A stretch of DNA of 64,000 nucleotides from Bradyrhizobium sp. WBAH42 (GCF_024585265.1 NZ_CP036533.1:8193001-8257000); one strand, 5' to 3'; shown: positions 1-9,452, counted from the stretch's first letter. Translations and numbers: made by a program. Notes: generated from the sequence alone by a model not told the origin.

Positions 1-861
1 TTTCTGCCCCCTAATCTTCTCGTAGGCCGGGGTCTTGCGACAAATTTCGGAAAGGCTTTCGCCCTGCACGCCGTAAATTAATCGGTACAGCTCGCGCACA
101 GAGGGCAAGTCAAAGCCGAACGACTTGCCAAGAGCTACGCGTTCCTGGTCGATATCTTCCGCAAAGGCTCCAATGGTCGGGGTGATACCTTCTGAATAGT
201 AGAGCCAGTCGTGCTGAGATTCGATCATGGAGAGGTTAAAGATCGTGGGGGCCGGATGCATTATGACAGCGCCATTGGACAGGCCTGTTTCCAGGACATT
301 TCTTCCACCCCGAATCTGCGGGAAGACCTCGTTGAGCAATTCCAGGATTTCGTGATTCTTGTTTGCCGGCAACGTGGCAAGTAATCCATCCTTCTTGATG
401 GCAAGGATTTCGGCGTAACCAGGTTTTGAACTTCTGCACGCGTAGAGAAGATGATTGCTTTCCGCAACGGGGATATTTGCGGTGCAACCCGCATTTCGGA
501 GAATCTCGCGGAATTCTATAGCGCCGCACATCGCACCCGGATGAAGGAAAACGATCTGCCCGTCAACCAAGTGCGAAGCGCACTTGGTTGCTACCTCAGC
601 ATGCGCGGTTGCTGGGGTGACCACCACCACAACGTGGGCCCCTGCGAGCGCTTCGCCGATGTCCGTAGTCGCGAGTTCAAGTCCGCCAAAACCTTGGAGA
701 GCGCCGTCAATATTAATCCCACCAAGTTTGTTTATCTCTTCAATTGTTCTCGCCGTTCTATTGTACAATCTAACGCGACATCCCATGATGGCTAGATGAC
801 CAGCCATGGATTGACCACCATGTCCTCCACCTATGATTGCCCATATGATATCCTCTTTCAT
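1..861 (-). CDS. opine (octopine/nopaline-type) dehydrogenase, 3' end outside window
   Basis: An open frame of 287 codons starts at ATG 861-859 and runs off the left edge. The N-terminus has a Rossmann dinucleotide motif (WAIIGGGHGGQSMAGHLA), then a strand ending VVVVTPATAHAEVA. The second half carries the SNGAVIMHPAPTIFN segment typical of the octopine dehydrogenase C-terminal domain. Enzymes of this family use NAD(P)H to condense an amino acid with a keto acid, or do the reverse. Family length is about 360-400 aa, so roughly 80-110 residues are missing. It follows an EamA-family permease on the same strand. No convincing Shine-Dalgarno is visible before ATG 861. Substrate and direction cannot be read from the sequence. 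Confidence 0.85.
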   Translation of the reverse strand, partial: MKEDIIWAIIGGGHGGQSMAGHLAIMGCRVRLYNRTARTIEEINKLGGINIDGALQGFGGLELATTDIGEALAGAHVVVVVTPATAHAEVATKCASHLVDGQIVFLHPGAMCGAIEFREILRNAGCTANIPVAESNHLLYACRSSKPGYAEILAIKKDGLLATLPANKNHEILELLNEVFPQIRGGRNVLETGLSNGAVIMHPAPTIFNLSMIESQHDWLYYSEGITPTIGAFAEDIDQERVALGKSFGFDLPSVRELYRLIYGVQGESLSEICRKTPAYEKIRGQK

Positions 862-1099
862 GGCGTAGAGTTCTATTTATGATTTTAGAGGATAGTGCCC
901 CAAAGCGGATCTCGCGAGCGTAGTGACAGAGATTCGTCTGCTGGGCGGGCGGCTGCATAGCCGAAGGATCGGCGAACGCTGTTGAAAGCCGCGCAATCTA
1001 TGGCCTGCAGCGCATTCCTCTCAGCAATGATGTCAGGGTTACGTGGTGAGTTCCGTCGGCATTCTTGATCTCCGCAAAGCCCGTTGTGAAGTGCAAAGT
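862..1099. other. spacer between permease and opine dehydrogenase
   Basis: A 72-codon frame on the minus strand (1103-885) starts with an ATG overlapping the permease stop codon as ATGA, but its product resembles nothing I know. A second frame reads EIKNADGTHHVTLTSLL and then stops. This may be the relic of a small gene once translated between the two intact genes. I see no clear promoter or terminator. Confidence 0.35.
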
Positions 1100-1996
1100 T
1101 CATCGTTGTCGCTCGTAGAAAGCAGTGACAAAGCCGGAGATAGTTATAACAACGATACCAAATAATTCGATCATGGTAGGAAGTTCACCCCAGATAATAA
1201 AACCGATACCAAGTGAGAAAACTAACGAGACATAACCGAAGGGCGCGACCATCGAAGCAGCCCCCAACTGGTAAGCCATCGTTACGAGGATCTGCCCGAT
1301 GCCGCCGACGAGCCCGATAGCAATCAAAATCGGTATATCAGCGAGTTCTGGCCAAACATTTGCAAAGGGCAAGGTGGCTGCGCCAACGACGACTCCCGCC
1401 AGTGTGAAATAGAAAGCGGTCGCAGTGCTTGACTCGGTATCAGCCATCCTGCGGATAAAAATCATCGCGAGGGCGGCAGTCAACGCGCCGGCCAGCGACA
1501 GAACAGCGCCGAGCGAGATGCCGCTAACATCTGGATGAACGACCAAAAGAACGCCAGCAAAGCCGATGATCACGCCGGCCCAGCGATGGAGCGGTACGGT
1601 TTCGCCAAGCATGAGAATAGCTAGGATCGTAACGAATAACGGTGCAACATAGCTTAGCGCCATGACTGTTGCTAACGGAATCATGCTGAGAGCGGTGAAA
1701 GTGAAGAACATCGAGCATATGCCAGCACCCGAGCGATAGAGATGAGCGCTAATCCGCCTAGTGCGCAGCTCCTGCCATCCGCTCAGCCGATATGCCAACC
1801 ACAACGTTGGGACCATAGCGAACAAGCTACGAACGAACAAAATCTGTCCAATTGGATACTGTGAACCCATTCCTTTGATAAGCGCCACCATAATGGTAAA
1901 AAGGGCGGCCGAAGCCAGACTACATCCGATAGCTTTATAGACAGCGACACGGTTTGAATTCACCAATGCAATCGGTCCGAGAGAAGACGTTTTCAT
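1100..1996 (-). CDS. EamA/DMT-superfamily inner-membrane permease
   Basis: This 298-aa protein is strongly hydrophobic with about ten predicted membrane helices in two repeats, as expected for EamA (drug/metabolite) transporters. The two halves begin near residues 20 and 160. The conserved end of the first repeat reads ALSYVAPLFVTILAILMLGE, and the second ends with an equivalent GELPTMIELFGIVVITISG. Members export or import small metabolites. It lies directly upstream of an opine dehydrogenase on the same strand, so export of the opine product or exchange of a substrate is a reasonable inference. In known opine-metallophore operons an EamA exporter accompanies the opine dehydrogenase, but no nicotianamine-synthase-like gene is visible here. 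The gene looks complete. Confidence 0.88.
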   Translation of the reverse strand: MKTSSLGPIALVNSNRVAVYKAIGCSLASAALFTIMVALIKGMGSQYPIGQILFVRSLFAMVPTLWLAYRLSGWQELRTRRISAHLYRSGAGICSMFFTFTALSMIPLATVMALSYVAPLFVTILAILMLGETVPLHRWAGVIIGFAGVLLVVHPDVSGISLGAVLSLAGALTAALAMIFIRRMADTESSTATAFYFTLAGVVVGAATLPFANVWPELADIPILIAIGLVGGIGQILVTMAYQLGAASMVAPFGYVSLVFSLGIGFIIWGELPTMIELFGIVVITISGFVTAFYERQR

Positions 1997-2117
1997 ACGA
2001 TAAAACTCATGGTGTCTCTAGCTATAACCGGGGCACCTACCTGAATTGGTCGGCGGCATGGTGCGCCACTGAACGCTAAACCTTGTTGCTCCTTTTGCAT
2101 GCGGAAGAAGAGACCCC

Positions 2118-2417
2118 GTGGCCAGACTCGCACGCGTTCGTTGCGTCAGTAAAACCAACAGGACGAATCCACACGAGAGAATTAGCAGCATCGGCGGGGT
2201 ATATTCGAACGGAAGTCACTGGAAGCAATCTGTCGTTCAGACGATCAGAGACATCGAAAGCGGCGCGTGGGAATTCTATGTCCAGGACGACGGGCTCACT
2301 GCTGGTTTGATCGTGGCCAAACACGAAGGGCACAAGTACATCAAGACGCGGCAGACGGCATTCAGCCAGACAATCTTCTTTCACTCGCTGAGTGTCCGTG
2401 ATGCTTGTCCATCCTAG
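2118..2417 (+). pseudogene. DUF3892-type small protein, copy 1, frameshifted
   Basis: The frame starts with GTG (MARLARVRCVSKT) and matches the copy at 40596-40880 almost codon for codon up to HEGHKYIKT. A single-base deletion then shifts the frame, replacing the normal ending TADGIQPDNLLSLAECP. DUF3892 proteins are about 90 aa, with an N-terminal RIRCINKxDRxNPHERI motif and no known function. DNA similarity to the 40-kb copy extends some 80 bp upstream of the start, so a segment of about 380 bp was duplicated. Confidence 0.75.
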
Positions 2418-2719
2418 ACAGTCCAAAACCCCGGCGCTCGCGCAAACTGGAAGCAGCGCGAGCGGACCTCCACCGGACCGATGCCGGTCGCAATCTCGCG
2501 CACCGGACCGTGCCCATGTCGGACCAGGCGCGCCCGACCGTCGGGCAGCGTCAGATTGGCCGTGCTGGCCAGAAACGCGCCAACCTCGATCTCGATCGCC
2601 CTAGCAAGCAGGTCCCGCGCGCCGGCTCGAACGATATCGGTCAGTGGATCATCACCGCGGACGGCTGACGGAAAGCAAGAACATTGGTAATCTCGGTCAT
2701 GGCGTATCGCTCTCCTCAA
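2416..2719 (-). pseudogene. IS256-family (mutator-type) transposase, N-terminal fragment
   Basis: The minus-strand frame contains DPLTDIVRAGARDLLARAI and LPDGRARLVRHGHGP, typical of the N-terminus of an IS256-type transposase of a subgroup different from the element at 15 kb. The frame ends soon after residue 100 and no catalytic DDE region follows. DNA at 2720-2830 is probably the upstream end of the same element. Confidence 0.75.
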
Positions 2720-2828
2720 GAGGTTCTGGCAGGCTCGTCACCCGCCTCGATACGCCGCCTTCCTCACACCGTCATCACCCAGATTCCGCCATAGCTCCGC
2801 AATCTGTGGGACCACGTGGATTGGTTTG

Positions 2829-3426
2829 TTACTTGGATTCGATATTGGCAATATAGGACATATAGCTTGGGCAGGGCGGAGTACGAGGAAGAGGTTCGAG
2901 GTTGGCTTGATCTTCAAATGGTTCGTGGTCGCTACTCATCGACGTTTATGCGCCAACTCGCTGAGATGATGGAGCAGCGATCGGGCCATGTGTTCCTAAT
3001 CTACAATGAGATTGCCTCACTTGAGGGAGCCGTTCACGCACGACCAACAGGGACAAACGATGCCCAACCGCTGGCGGGAGTGCTCAGTGGTTTGATGCAC
3101 AAACACTATTTCCAGCCGGGCTCTATTCTGAAAATATTCAGAACTTTATGAACTCACATCGCTGTGAAGCTCCGCTCAAAAAGGTACAGACGAGAGTCGA
3201 GATCCCCGACGAGCGAAAACTCAACTATCTCTTGCATACGGCGAGCATCTCGGGCCTCGAGCGAAGAAGCCAATCACGTAAGCTTACCGGAGAAGGATCG
3301 TCTATAAGAGGCACGACAACGCGAACTACTACCTCACGCTGGGGTCGCACGGATACGGATGTTACCTTAGAACGAGTTCTACCTTGTCGAAGCGAATTTC
3401 CCGAACTGCGATTGCCCCGTTGAGGC
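2829..3426 (+). pseudogene. decayed gene of unknown function
   Basis: Three adjoining plus-strand frames read as one protein broken by at least two frameshifts. The pieces are DWFVTWIRYWQYRTYSLGRA..., then MNSHRCEAPLKKVQTRVEIP with LLHTASISGLERRSQSRKLT, then VYKRHDNANYYLTLGSHGYG. Codon usage and amino-acid composition look genuine. I do not recognise the family and assign no function. Confidence 0.45.
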
Positions 3427-3429
3427 GCG

Positions 3430-4209
3430 GTCGATTTAGTGCTCCCAGAATAGGTCGAATCAACTATACAACCGCTGCGTTGAGCACAACATCAAACTTC
3501 TTCGGTGACACTTCGAGCCAGAGCAGTTCAGAAGACTCCAGGATGGGAGTTGAACGAGGACGTTCGAACTTTGCAAGGTAAAGGTGCCCAGTAGGCACAA
3601 GAAATGCTGCGTGACCTGCAAACCGAAGACGGCCAGCACATTTTGCACAATATCAGAGTTCTTCGTGAGCGGGGGGCGAAGGAGGAAGCTTCTGGTGTTC
3701 GCTGAGCAAAGGTTGGGAAAGAGAGACGATAGAGCGCGAGGAGACGATGTGCCATTTCACTCGCCTCCGCTCTCGTGACCTCTTCTCCCGAGACCTCCTT
3801 GTATATGCGTCGAAGTCCTTCGATGCGGTCGGGTGAGACCCTGTGGCCAGAGGGTGCATGCCGGTATCTTCTCGAGGCCGCTCATGATTCATAGACTGGG
3901 ATTATGCCACGCTGGATATATCCCCTCGCATTCATTGACGCTTCAATGTTGCCAGGATCTTATCGACGCTCAGCCGAGCGAGCCAGAAGTACGAGCGGCT
4001 TTGATGAGGATCGGGCCTAGGCAACCAACTTCTTGCCAATTCCGAGATGTTTTTCTATCGCCGCGATTCTCTCGAGTGCGTGGTCAATCTCCTTATCTCG
4101 TTACGAATCTCTGCCCGAATATCCTCACCCTCTTCTTTGATAAGTCGGGCAGCTTGTCGAAATCGGACTCCTTCTTCGTCATATCGGAAGTATAGCATGG
4201 GACTGATTG
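3430..4209. other. decayed intergenic region with short coding relics
   Basis: At about 3553-3705 the plus strand reads RTLQGKGAQ-stop-AQEMLRDLQ then TEDGQHILHNIRVLRERGAK. This is the same unknown family as a relic at 28370-28560 (RTLNGEGAKWAQDLWRELQ). The remainder, 3706-4209, holds no gene I can support. Confidence 0.4.
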
Positions 4210-4620
4210 TCATGACCCCTTAGTCGCTTGCTTGAACTGATCGAGGCTGGACGCAAATGAAGGCAGCCGGTGCCAAACGAGCGGATCGGCATCGGGGTCT
4301 CCAAATTGCACTGATCCATCAAAGGCCCAGCCGTCGCCAGGATTGACGCCAAACCACACATCGCAAAACCGATCGTCCTGATCATTGACAAGCTGCACGA
4401 GCCAATCCGTTTTGCCGTGGTGATCGCGCATCTCAAACCTAAAGGCTGGTGGGTAGGAGAACAGTTGCGGCATGAGTCTCTGGTTGAGTTCGCGCTCCAA
4501 GACAGACCAAGCTATGAAGTCTACCTCAGCCTCGTCCTCATCTAATACGCGGATGCCTGCCGGGCCTCCATCAACGGGAACCCAGCGAACTCTTTGTGGG
4601 ACGATTATGCTGTTTGCCAT
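4210..4620 (-). CDS. hypothetical protein, 136 aa
   Basis: The frame begins at ATG 4620-4618 with MANSIIVPQRVRWVPVDGG and ends at TGA 4212-4210. The product is rich in acidic and aromatic residues (WSVLERELNQRLMPQLFSYP, CDVWFGVNPGDGWAFDG) with no signal peptide or membrane segment, so it is probably cytosolic. I do not recognise the family. An upstream in-frame extension to 4794 has poor composition and was not used. It stands alone between decayed regions. Confidence 0.6.
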   Translation of the reverse strand: MANSIIVPQRVRWVPVDGGPAGIRVLDEDEAEVDFIAWSVLERELNQRLMPQLFSYPPAFRFEMRDHHGKTDWLVQLVNDQDDRFCDVWFGVNPGDGWAFDGSVQFGDPDADPLVWHRLPSFASSLDQFKQATKGS

Positions 4621-4685
4621 GGCCGAGAGCCTACAACATCCGGGTGATTTCAGAGTGAATGTTATACACGGTTGACTTCTCTTAG

Positions 4686-4802
4686 TTCCAGGAAGCATGG
4701 CGTCCGTTCGAGGCATTGCGCAACGAGGTGGATCGCTTGTTCGAGGACTTCTTTGGCGACGAGTTTTGGCGCCGGTCGTTCCGTCCGAGCGCAAGTCTAT
4801 GA
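4686..4802 (+). pseudogene. Hsp20 small heat-shock protein, N-terminal fragment
   Basis: The frame reads EAWRPFEALRNEVDRLFEDF followed by FGDEFWRRSFRPSAS and then a stop. This is the characteristic N-terminal segment of rhizobial Hsp20 proteins. There is no start codon in frame and no alpha-crystallin domain follows, so only about 38 codons remain. Confidence 0.65.
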
Positions 4803-5188
4803 AAGGTCCCTTCCCAAGAAGGGGGCCGCAAGCCCCGCTCGGCAGGTCGCGTCAATCGAATCGCAGTTGACGACGTTGAAGCGAACATTCGGCGACAACT
4901 CTGACAGCGAAGTTGTTGGGGTTTACGAAGAGTCGTTCAGCGCCAAAGAACCTGGCCGCCCACAGTTCGGTGAGATGCTCGCTCAGATCGCAAAGGCGCA
5001 GCTCTCGAAATCATCGCGTGCTGCCACGCGCCACTAGCTTCGGTGGTCAGCCTGCCACAAGCGAACGACGCTAAGTTGTATCGCTGAGAACGAAAGCCGA
5101 GCACCTACCAGTAATGGTGGGCAGTTAAACCACAGCCGACGTCTAACTGGTCACTCAGGCCGTATGGATGTATGTGGGAGAGACCAGA
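4803..5188. other. decayed region after the Hsp20 fragment
   Basis: One frame to 5037 reads VASIESQLTTLKRTFGDNSD and GRPQFGEMLAQIAKAQ. It has a plausible coding composition but no recognisable family or start. The rest shows nothing. Confidence 0.3.
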
Positions 5189-5383
5189 GTGGCCAGACTC
5201 GCACGCATTCGTTGCATCAACAAGACCGAAAGGACGAATCCCCACGAGAGGGTTAGAAGTGTCGGCGGCGTATATCGAAAGCGACGAATGAGAGTTCTAT
5301 ATCGAAGAAAACGGCCGCAGGGTCGATGGTGTGGCCCGCGCACAACGGGCACGAGCACATCAAGACGATGGCCCCGCCTCTGA
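5189..5383 (+). pseudogene. DUF3892-type small protein, copy 3, degenerate
   Basis: The frame starts at a GTG with ARLARIRCINKTERTNPHER followed by VRSVGGVY, clearly homologous to the copies at 2.1 and 40.6 kb. After about 30 codons a deletion shifts the frame, although pieces such as EFYIEENG and AHNGHEHIKT can still be read in other frames. Confidence 0.7.
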
Positions 5384-5418
5384 GGCCCTAATGCAGACAA
5401 GCCGAGGCTGAGCTCGGC

Positions 5419-5685
5419 GTGAGCACGTTTACTGAGTATTCTGCGGCGATTTCTCGCTCGATTGTATTTTCGGCTCTGCGCATGCCTGACGCAAGTTTAT
5501 CAACCAGCTTTAGCGGTTTTCACCGCGGCGCCTCTTACACCCTCGAACGCGAAAGCATCGACCGCTGGAATTACTCATTCTCGTTCGCCAACAAGGTAAA
5601 GTCCGGTACGGTCCAAACGAGGCTTGGACTCCTCGCAGTCCGACGCGTTCGGATGATCATTGACCGAGCACTGAAGAACGGGTGA
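5419..5685 (+). CDS. hypothetical protein, possibly a relic
   Basis: An 88-codon frame reads FSGFHRGASYTLERESIDRW and FSFANKVKSGTVQTRLGLLA. Composition is protein-like but I recognise no family. No Shine-Dalgarno is evident, so it could be part of a decayed gene. A relic in another frame continues to about 5820 (IGTYASKLFESFGCDFAFET). Confidence 0.35.
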   Translation: MSTFTEYSAAISRSIVFSALRMPDASLSTSFSGFHRGASYTLERESIDRWNYSFSFANKVKSGTVQTRLGLLAVRRVRMIIDRALKNG

Positions 5686-6148
5686 GAGGCGGAGCGCGCC
5701 AGACGCGGCACGGTCTGCCGCGATCGGCACATATGCGTCCAAGCTCTTCGAGTCGTTCGGGTGCGACTTCGCTTTTGAAACAGTTGCGGCGCCTGCCAAA
5801 GCTTGTAGGGCGCCAGCCATTTAGCGCGCGTGAGACGCTAATTCTGCTGTGCGAGCGAGCGATCTCGCTTCAGAATCACCGCCGCATCGAGTTGGGCGCC
5901 ACGAACTCCGAACAAGAAAAGAAATGGGAAGGGCCTCGGCCTTTCTCGAAGCTGTGATCGCGCCTAGAGTAGGTTGGCTACGTCCTTAATTGCGCGCTGC
6001 TGTACGTGAAAAGGTGGCGCTGCGTCGTTGGGGACAAATACCGCGCCTTTCTGCTGCTGGGCTACTCCTCGCGTCACTTGTAACGAACTGCCGACGTGCG
6101 CAGCAAGCGCCGCCGCACGCGACAGCCACCTCTTCAATCGAGACAAGT

Positions 6149-6601
6149 TTACGCACCCGCCGCTGATTCCAGAGTAACCTTAAGGTCAGATAGGGCTACA
6201 AGCTGCCACTGCTGATTGTCTCCGCCGTGTTTCGGATATAGCTGAATTGTGTTGCCTTCTTTCTTCACACCCCCATGGTTGTCGATGCAGAACCGCTCGT
6301 TTAGCGCGGCGAGAATAAGGCCTGTGTTGCCGGAAATTTCCCAATGTTGGGTAGCATCTGAAGCGTTGTAGAACTTGAGCAAGAGCGGAACCTCTTGTGC
6401 AATTTTGCCGTCCTTTGGCGCGATTGCTAGTTGTCCTCCTGAATTCAACCTGATGGCACCGTTGTCAAAGTTGATGTCCCAAAGGATATATTTAAGGCTG
6501 GAGGTCACCTTGCGAAGTACAACACGGGCATTTTCATGCTTCTCCTCCACTCCGAGCACGAAGTTTGGGTCGCTCGCGTACTTGATGAGAAAGCTCGACA
6601 T
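6149..6601 (-). CDS. ricin B-type beta-trefoil lectin-domain protein
   Basis: A complete 150-aa frame starts at ATG 6601-6599 with MSSFLIKYASDPNFVLGVEE. Three internal repeats end in the QxW-like signature of ricin-type lectins: LKYILWDI near residue 40, FYNASDATQHWEI near 90 and KHGGDNQQWQLV near 130. Each repeat also carries a hydrophobic LVL/LILA/CID strand. The protein is essentially one trefoil with no signal peptide or attached enzyme domain. Such domains bind galactose-type or other glycans, but ligand and location are unknown here. Flanking DNA is decayed, so it appears to be an isolated accessory gene. Confidence 0.75.
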   Translation of the reverse strand: MSSFLIKYASDPNFVLGVEEKHENARVVLRKVTSSLKYILWDINFDNGAIRLNSGGQLAIAPKDGKIAQEVPLLLKFYNASDATQHWEISGNTGLILAALNERFCIDNHGGVKKEGNTIQLYPKHGGDNQQWQLVALSDLKVTLESAAGA

Positions 6602-7332
6602 CTTTCACTCCTTTCGAGCTATAACGAAGGCAATTTGCCCTTGATCGTGTATCGATCCCAGGCCATTTGGGCCTCGCCATATTTGCAGCAATAAGCGTGC
6701 CACCACAAAACTCATCAAGCTGCTGGTTGAAAAGCGCGACGCTCGTTCGTTGATGTGAAAGCGCTCGTATGCCTGCTTTTCAGCAGGTCGGCGACCGCAC
6801 GCACAGGTTGGGTTCACGACATGCATGTCGTAAGGCGGACAGGCCGAACACGGCAGACCGGAGCATCGACGGCTGAGCTGCGCACCCTCGTTTTTTCGTT
6901 CGAGAAGCATGTGGTTGTTGCGATACTCGGCGTTGATGAGACCTTCAGAGGACTTTGGGCGCGCGATCATTCCTCGATGTTTCAGCAACTGCGTTCCATC
7001 TTTGCGAAGTTGCTCGGCTTCGAAGCGGAACGAGCAGCCATAAAAATGCTGATCGCCGTGATATGGTCAACCGTCCTTCACCGGGACTACATAACGCCGT
7101 CGAAGAAATAGAATGCGCGACGCGGGCAGCTTCGACGTCAGCCTTGAGGCCCAGGCGGCCCAACCAATCCAGGTAGGTGCCGGGGAGACTTTTCGCCGAT
7201 ACAACTCGGCGGCATCCTGTGGGCTGGACTTCGCCCACGGGAAGCGAGGGCGGTCAGTTTTGCAGTTCAAGGCTGCAGCGAGCATGGCGAGAGGGGCGCG
7301 TGCTCACCATCCCCGGAGTTCACAAAGAATGG
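6602..7332. other. no supportable gene
   Basis: Short overlapping frames occur on both strands, but none has a credible start, ribosome binding site or recognisable product. The stretch is probably decayed intergenic or IS-flanking DNA. Confidence 0.5.
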
Positions 7333-7659
7333 TGACCTTGCCCCCGGGGCTTAATCCAGTTTGAAGTTCGTTCTGGCCCACGACGAGGACCAGAGCATGA
7401 AGCGTAGCCGCTTTACGGAAGAGCAGATTATCGGGATCTTGAAGGAGCACGAGGTCGGGATTATAACTACACACGACCGCACTCACAGCTCGGATGGAAG
7501 ACACCCTCCGAGTTCGCCTTCACCTGCCACCCGCGCCGGGATCTGGCGCTGCGCTATGCCGATGGCTCCGCGCCAGCTCCCGTCGCCACCACCGCCCAAC
7601 TGGGCAAATCCAATGGCTTGAACGAACTCAGAACTGGATAAAATCTGGGGGCAAGGTCA
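7333..7659 (+). mobile_element. two ends of an IS3-family element joined, interior missing
   Basis: The left end TGACCTTGCCCCCGGGGC and right end ...GGGGGCAAGGTCA are inverted repeats. After the left end comes the start of the IS3 orfA (MKRSRFTEEQIIGILKEHE at 7398). At 7458/7459 the sequence jumps to the 3' end of orfB (DYNYTRPHSQLGWKTPSEFA). The whole middle, more than 1 kb, is absent. The same 126-bp left end stops at the same base at 17223-17348, so the join may be an assembly artefact rather than a real internal deletion. Confidence 0.7.
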
Positions 7660-7680
7660 CATCTACCATGCGTTTAAGTC

Positions 7681-7857
7681 ATGCGGGCTCGAGTTTCACG
7701 CAATCGAGTATGCCTAACAATTCCTGAGCCTCCTCGGCATAAAATGTCGGGATTTGGTGATCTGCCGGGCTCAAAGACTGATCGGCCGCACGGGCCTGAT
7801 TGGCTGCAAGCACCGCAAGCGCTTGCGACCGCAGTGACGCGGCTCGAATATGTGCAT
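7681..7857 (-). pseudogene. degenerate copy of the hypothetical gene at 40118-40360
   Basis: The minus strand reads SLRSQALAVLAANQARAADQ then SLSPADHQIPTFYAEEAQEL, matching the 80-aa product at 40.1-40.4 kb. The C-terminal third is missing and the N-terminus is altered. It lies just after the IS3 ends. Confidence 0.65.
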
Positions 7858-8090
7858 CCGTTGGCCCTATGGTTGAAGCTAGCGGGCACGTGGCTCGGCG
7901 CTCGATGAGAGAGAAGAAGCGCTGTCCCTACCACGAGCCGCTAACTCCCACACAGCCAGCCTCAGCGGCGGAAGAAGCTGACGTGGGATACATCCATCGG
8001 AAAAAGCTGCGGCACAACTACCAGAATCGGTCGGCCCCACGTCTTCAGACACTCTCTAAGCTGGTCCGACAGCTTGCCGAAATGGGAGAC

Positions 8091-8560
8091 TGATCTTCCC
8101 CCGAAAAAGTGAACGGGTTAAGCGGCTTTTAGCTCCATTTCCATCGGCGCGACATATCCGATCGCGGAATGGAGGCGGGTTCGGTTGTAGAAGGCCTCGA
8201 TGAAGGCAAAGATATCGCGCTGGACCTCGGCACGGGTGTTGTAGTCGCGATGATGGACCAGCTCGGTTTTCAAGGTATGGAAGAAGCCTCTCCATCGGGG
8301 CATTGTCGTAGCGATCGGCCTTGCGGCTCATTGATGCCATGATGCCGGCTCCGGTGAGGACCTTGCGATAGGCTGTGAGGCATATTGCACGCCGCGATCG
8401 GAGTGGTGGATCAATCCGGTCTGCGGCCGTTGCTGCTGGATGGTCATAGTCAGTGCCGCGGATGCGAGTTCGACCTGCATATCGTCTTGCATGGCCCAGC
8501 CGACGATCTTTCGGCTGAACAGATCACATGACGGCCGCCAAGTATAGCCAGCCCTCCGCG
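8091..8560 (-). pseudogene. IS3-family orfB transposase, C-terminal part, frameshifted
   Basis: From the right end TGATCTTCCCCCGAAAAAGT, the minus strand encodes the C-terminus FYNRTRLHSAIGYVAPMEME. Upstream in other frames come MSRKADRYDNAPME and the rve-type catalytic region seen again at 9.9-10.4 kb. At least two frameshifts break the frame. Beyond 8556 it meets an inverted piece of the same element. Confidence 0.8.
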
Positions 8561-8708
8561 CCAGGAGAACGAACGGCTGCGCATGGAGCGCGACATCTTA
8601 AAAAAGTCGATCGCGATCTTCGCCGGAACCGGACATGAGCTTCCGCTTCATCGAAGACCATCGCGACGCCGATCCGGTGCGGCTGATCTGTGCCGTGCTC
8701 GAGGTCTC
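8556..8708 (+). pseudogene. IS3-family orfA/orfB junction fragment
   Basis: The plus strand reads ENERLRMERDILKKSIAIFA followed, in the overlapping orfB frame, by MSFRFIEDHRDADPVRLICA. This is the middle of the same IS3 element whose orfB tail lies at 8091-8560 in the opposite orientation. An inversion or partial recombination is implied. Confidence 0.75.
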
Positions 8709-8840
8709 TGGTGCCATTGCGCTGTCCCTGGCGCGTGTCGCTAACCCAAGGGCTCCGTATCCGCGCTGGCTGACGAAAGGCCGACGAGACCTGCGCGGCA
8801 TCCACGAAACGAAAAAAAGGTCGCGTGGGCTGTTCAAAGC

Positions 8841-9167
8841 TTAGCCGCCTTTGACGACAGTGCGCTCAATCTGTTGTGGGGAATCCTGCAGCCACGCAAA
8901 GACGCTCGCTAGACTGTAAGGCCGTGCGACTTCATGGCCGCCAAGCTTAATGGGATGATCTTCGATAAGATAGAACTGCCCTTCGGCTGTTCTGACCATA
9001 CGATCTCTTATCTCGAACCACACGCCCGTTGCCGGCACTCTTTTGTAGAATACGCGCGTTGCGAAATTGAACGCTTCAGCAAGGTCCCGCGCTGTCGGGA
9101 TCAGTTTCCGCGCGCGCAAATGTCTTAATGGCTTAGCCCTTGATGCCGTCGTTTGTCGCTTGAACAT
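8841..9167 (-). CDS. hypothetical protein, 108 aa
   Basis: The frame starts at ATG 9167-9165, with GAGGAAAG just upstream as a plausible ribosome binding site. The product is basic at the N-terminus (MFKRQTTASRAKPLRHLRAR) and then reads FNFATRVFYKRVPATGVWFE and DRMVRTAEGQFYLIEDHPIK. There is no signal peptide or membrane helix. I do not recognise the family. It lies between IS remnants and looks intact. Confidence 0.6.
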   Translation of the reverse strand: MFKRQTTASRAKPLRHLRARKLIPTARDLAEAFNFATRVFYKRVPATGVWFEIRDRMVRTAEGQFYLIEDHPIKLGGHEVARPYSLASVFAWLQDSPQQIERTVVKGG

Positions 9168-9452
9168 ACGCTTTCCTCGTCGGCTCAGAACAGGCGGATG
9201 CGACTCGGCGCCTACATCGGCGGGTCTTGAAAGGCGCTATCCCCAGCCGCATCCGCACTGCGGGTGAAGTTAGCGGCGCATGACTCGGCGCATTCCGCTG
9301 GAGGAAGGAAGGCGCTGTCCCTTCACGTGCCGCTAACCCCGGCAGTGACTTTAGCGAGGGAGCGGCCTTAAGTGACCTACCAGGATTGGTGTTTATGCAG
9401 AGCAGACGACTGAGCGACTTAACGCCGCTCAGCCTGTCAGTCTTCAGAACGA
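9168..9452. other. spacer without a supported gene
   Basis: A phrase ending GGCGCTGTCCCTTCACGTGC near 9310 resembles one near 7920, but neither makes a feature I can name. Confidence 0.4.

Noticed and set aside
451..795. Plus-strand frame at the left end
   Set aside because: It is antisense to the well-supported opine dehydrogenase frame and has no domain.
7333..7659. A 327-bp MITE-like element with both IS3 ends
   Set aside because: The inner break falls at the same base as in the 17.2-kb copy, which fits an assembly junction better than an independent internal deletion.
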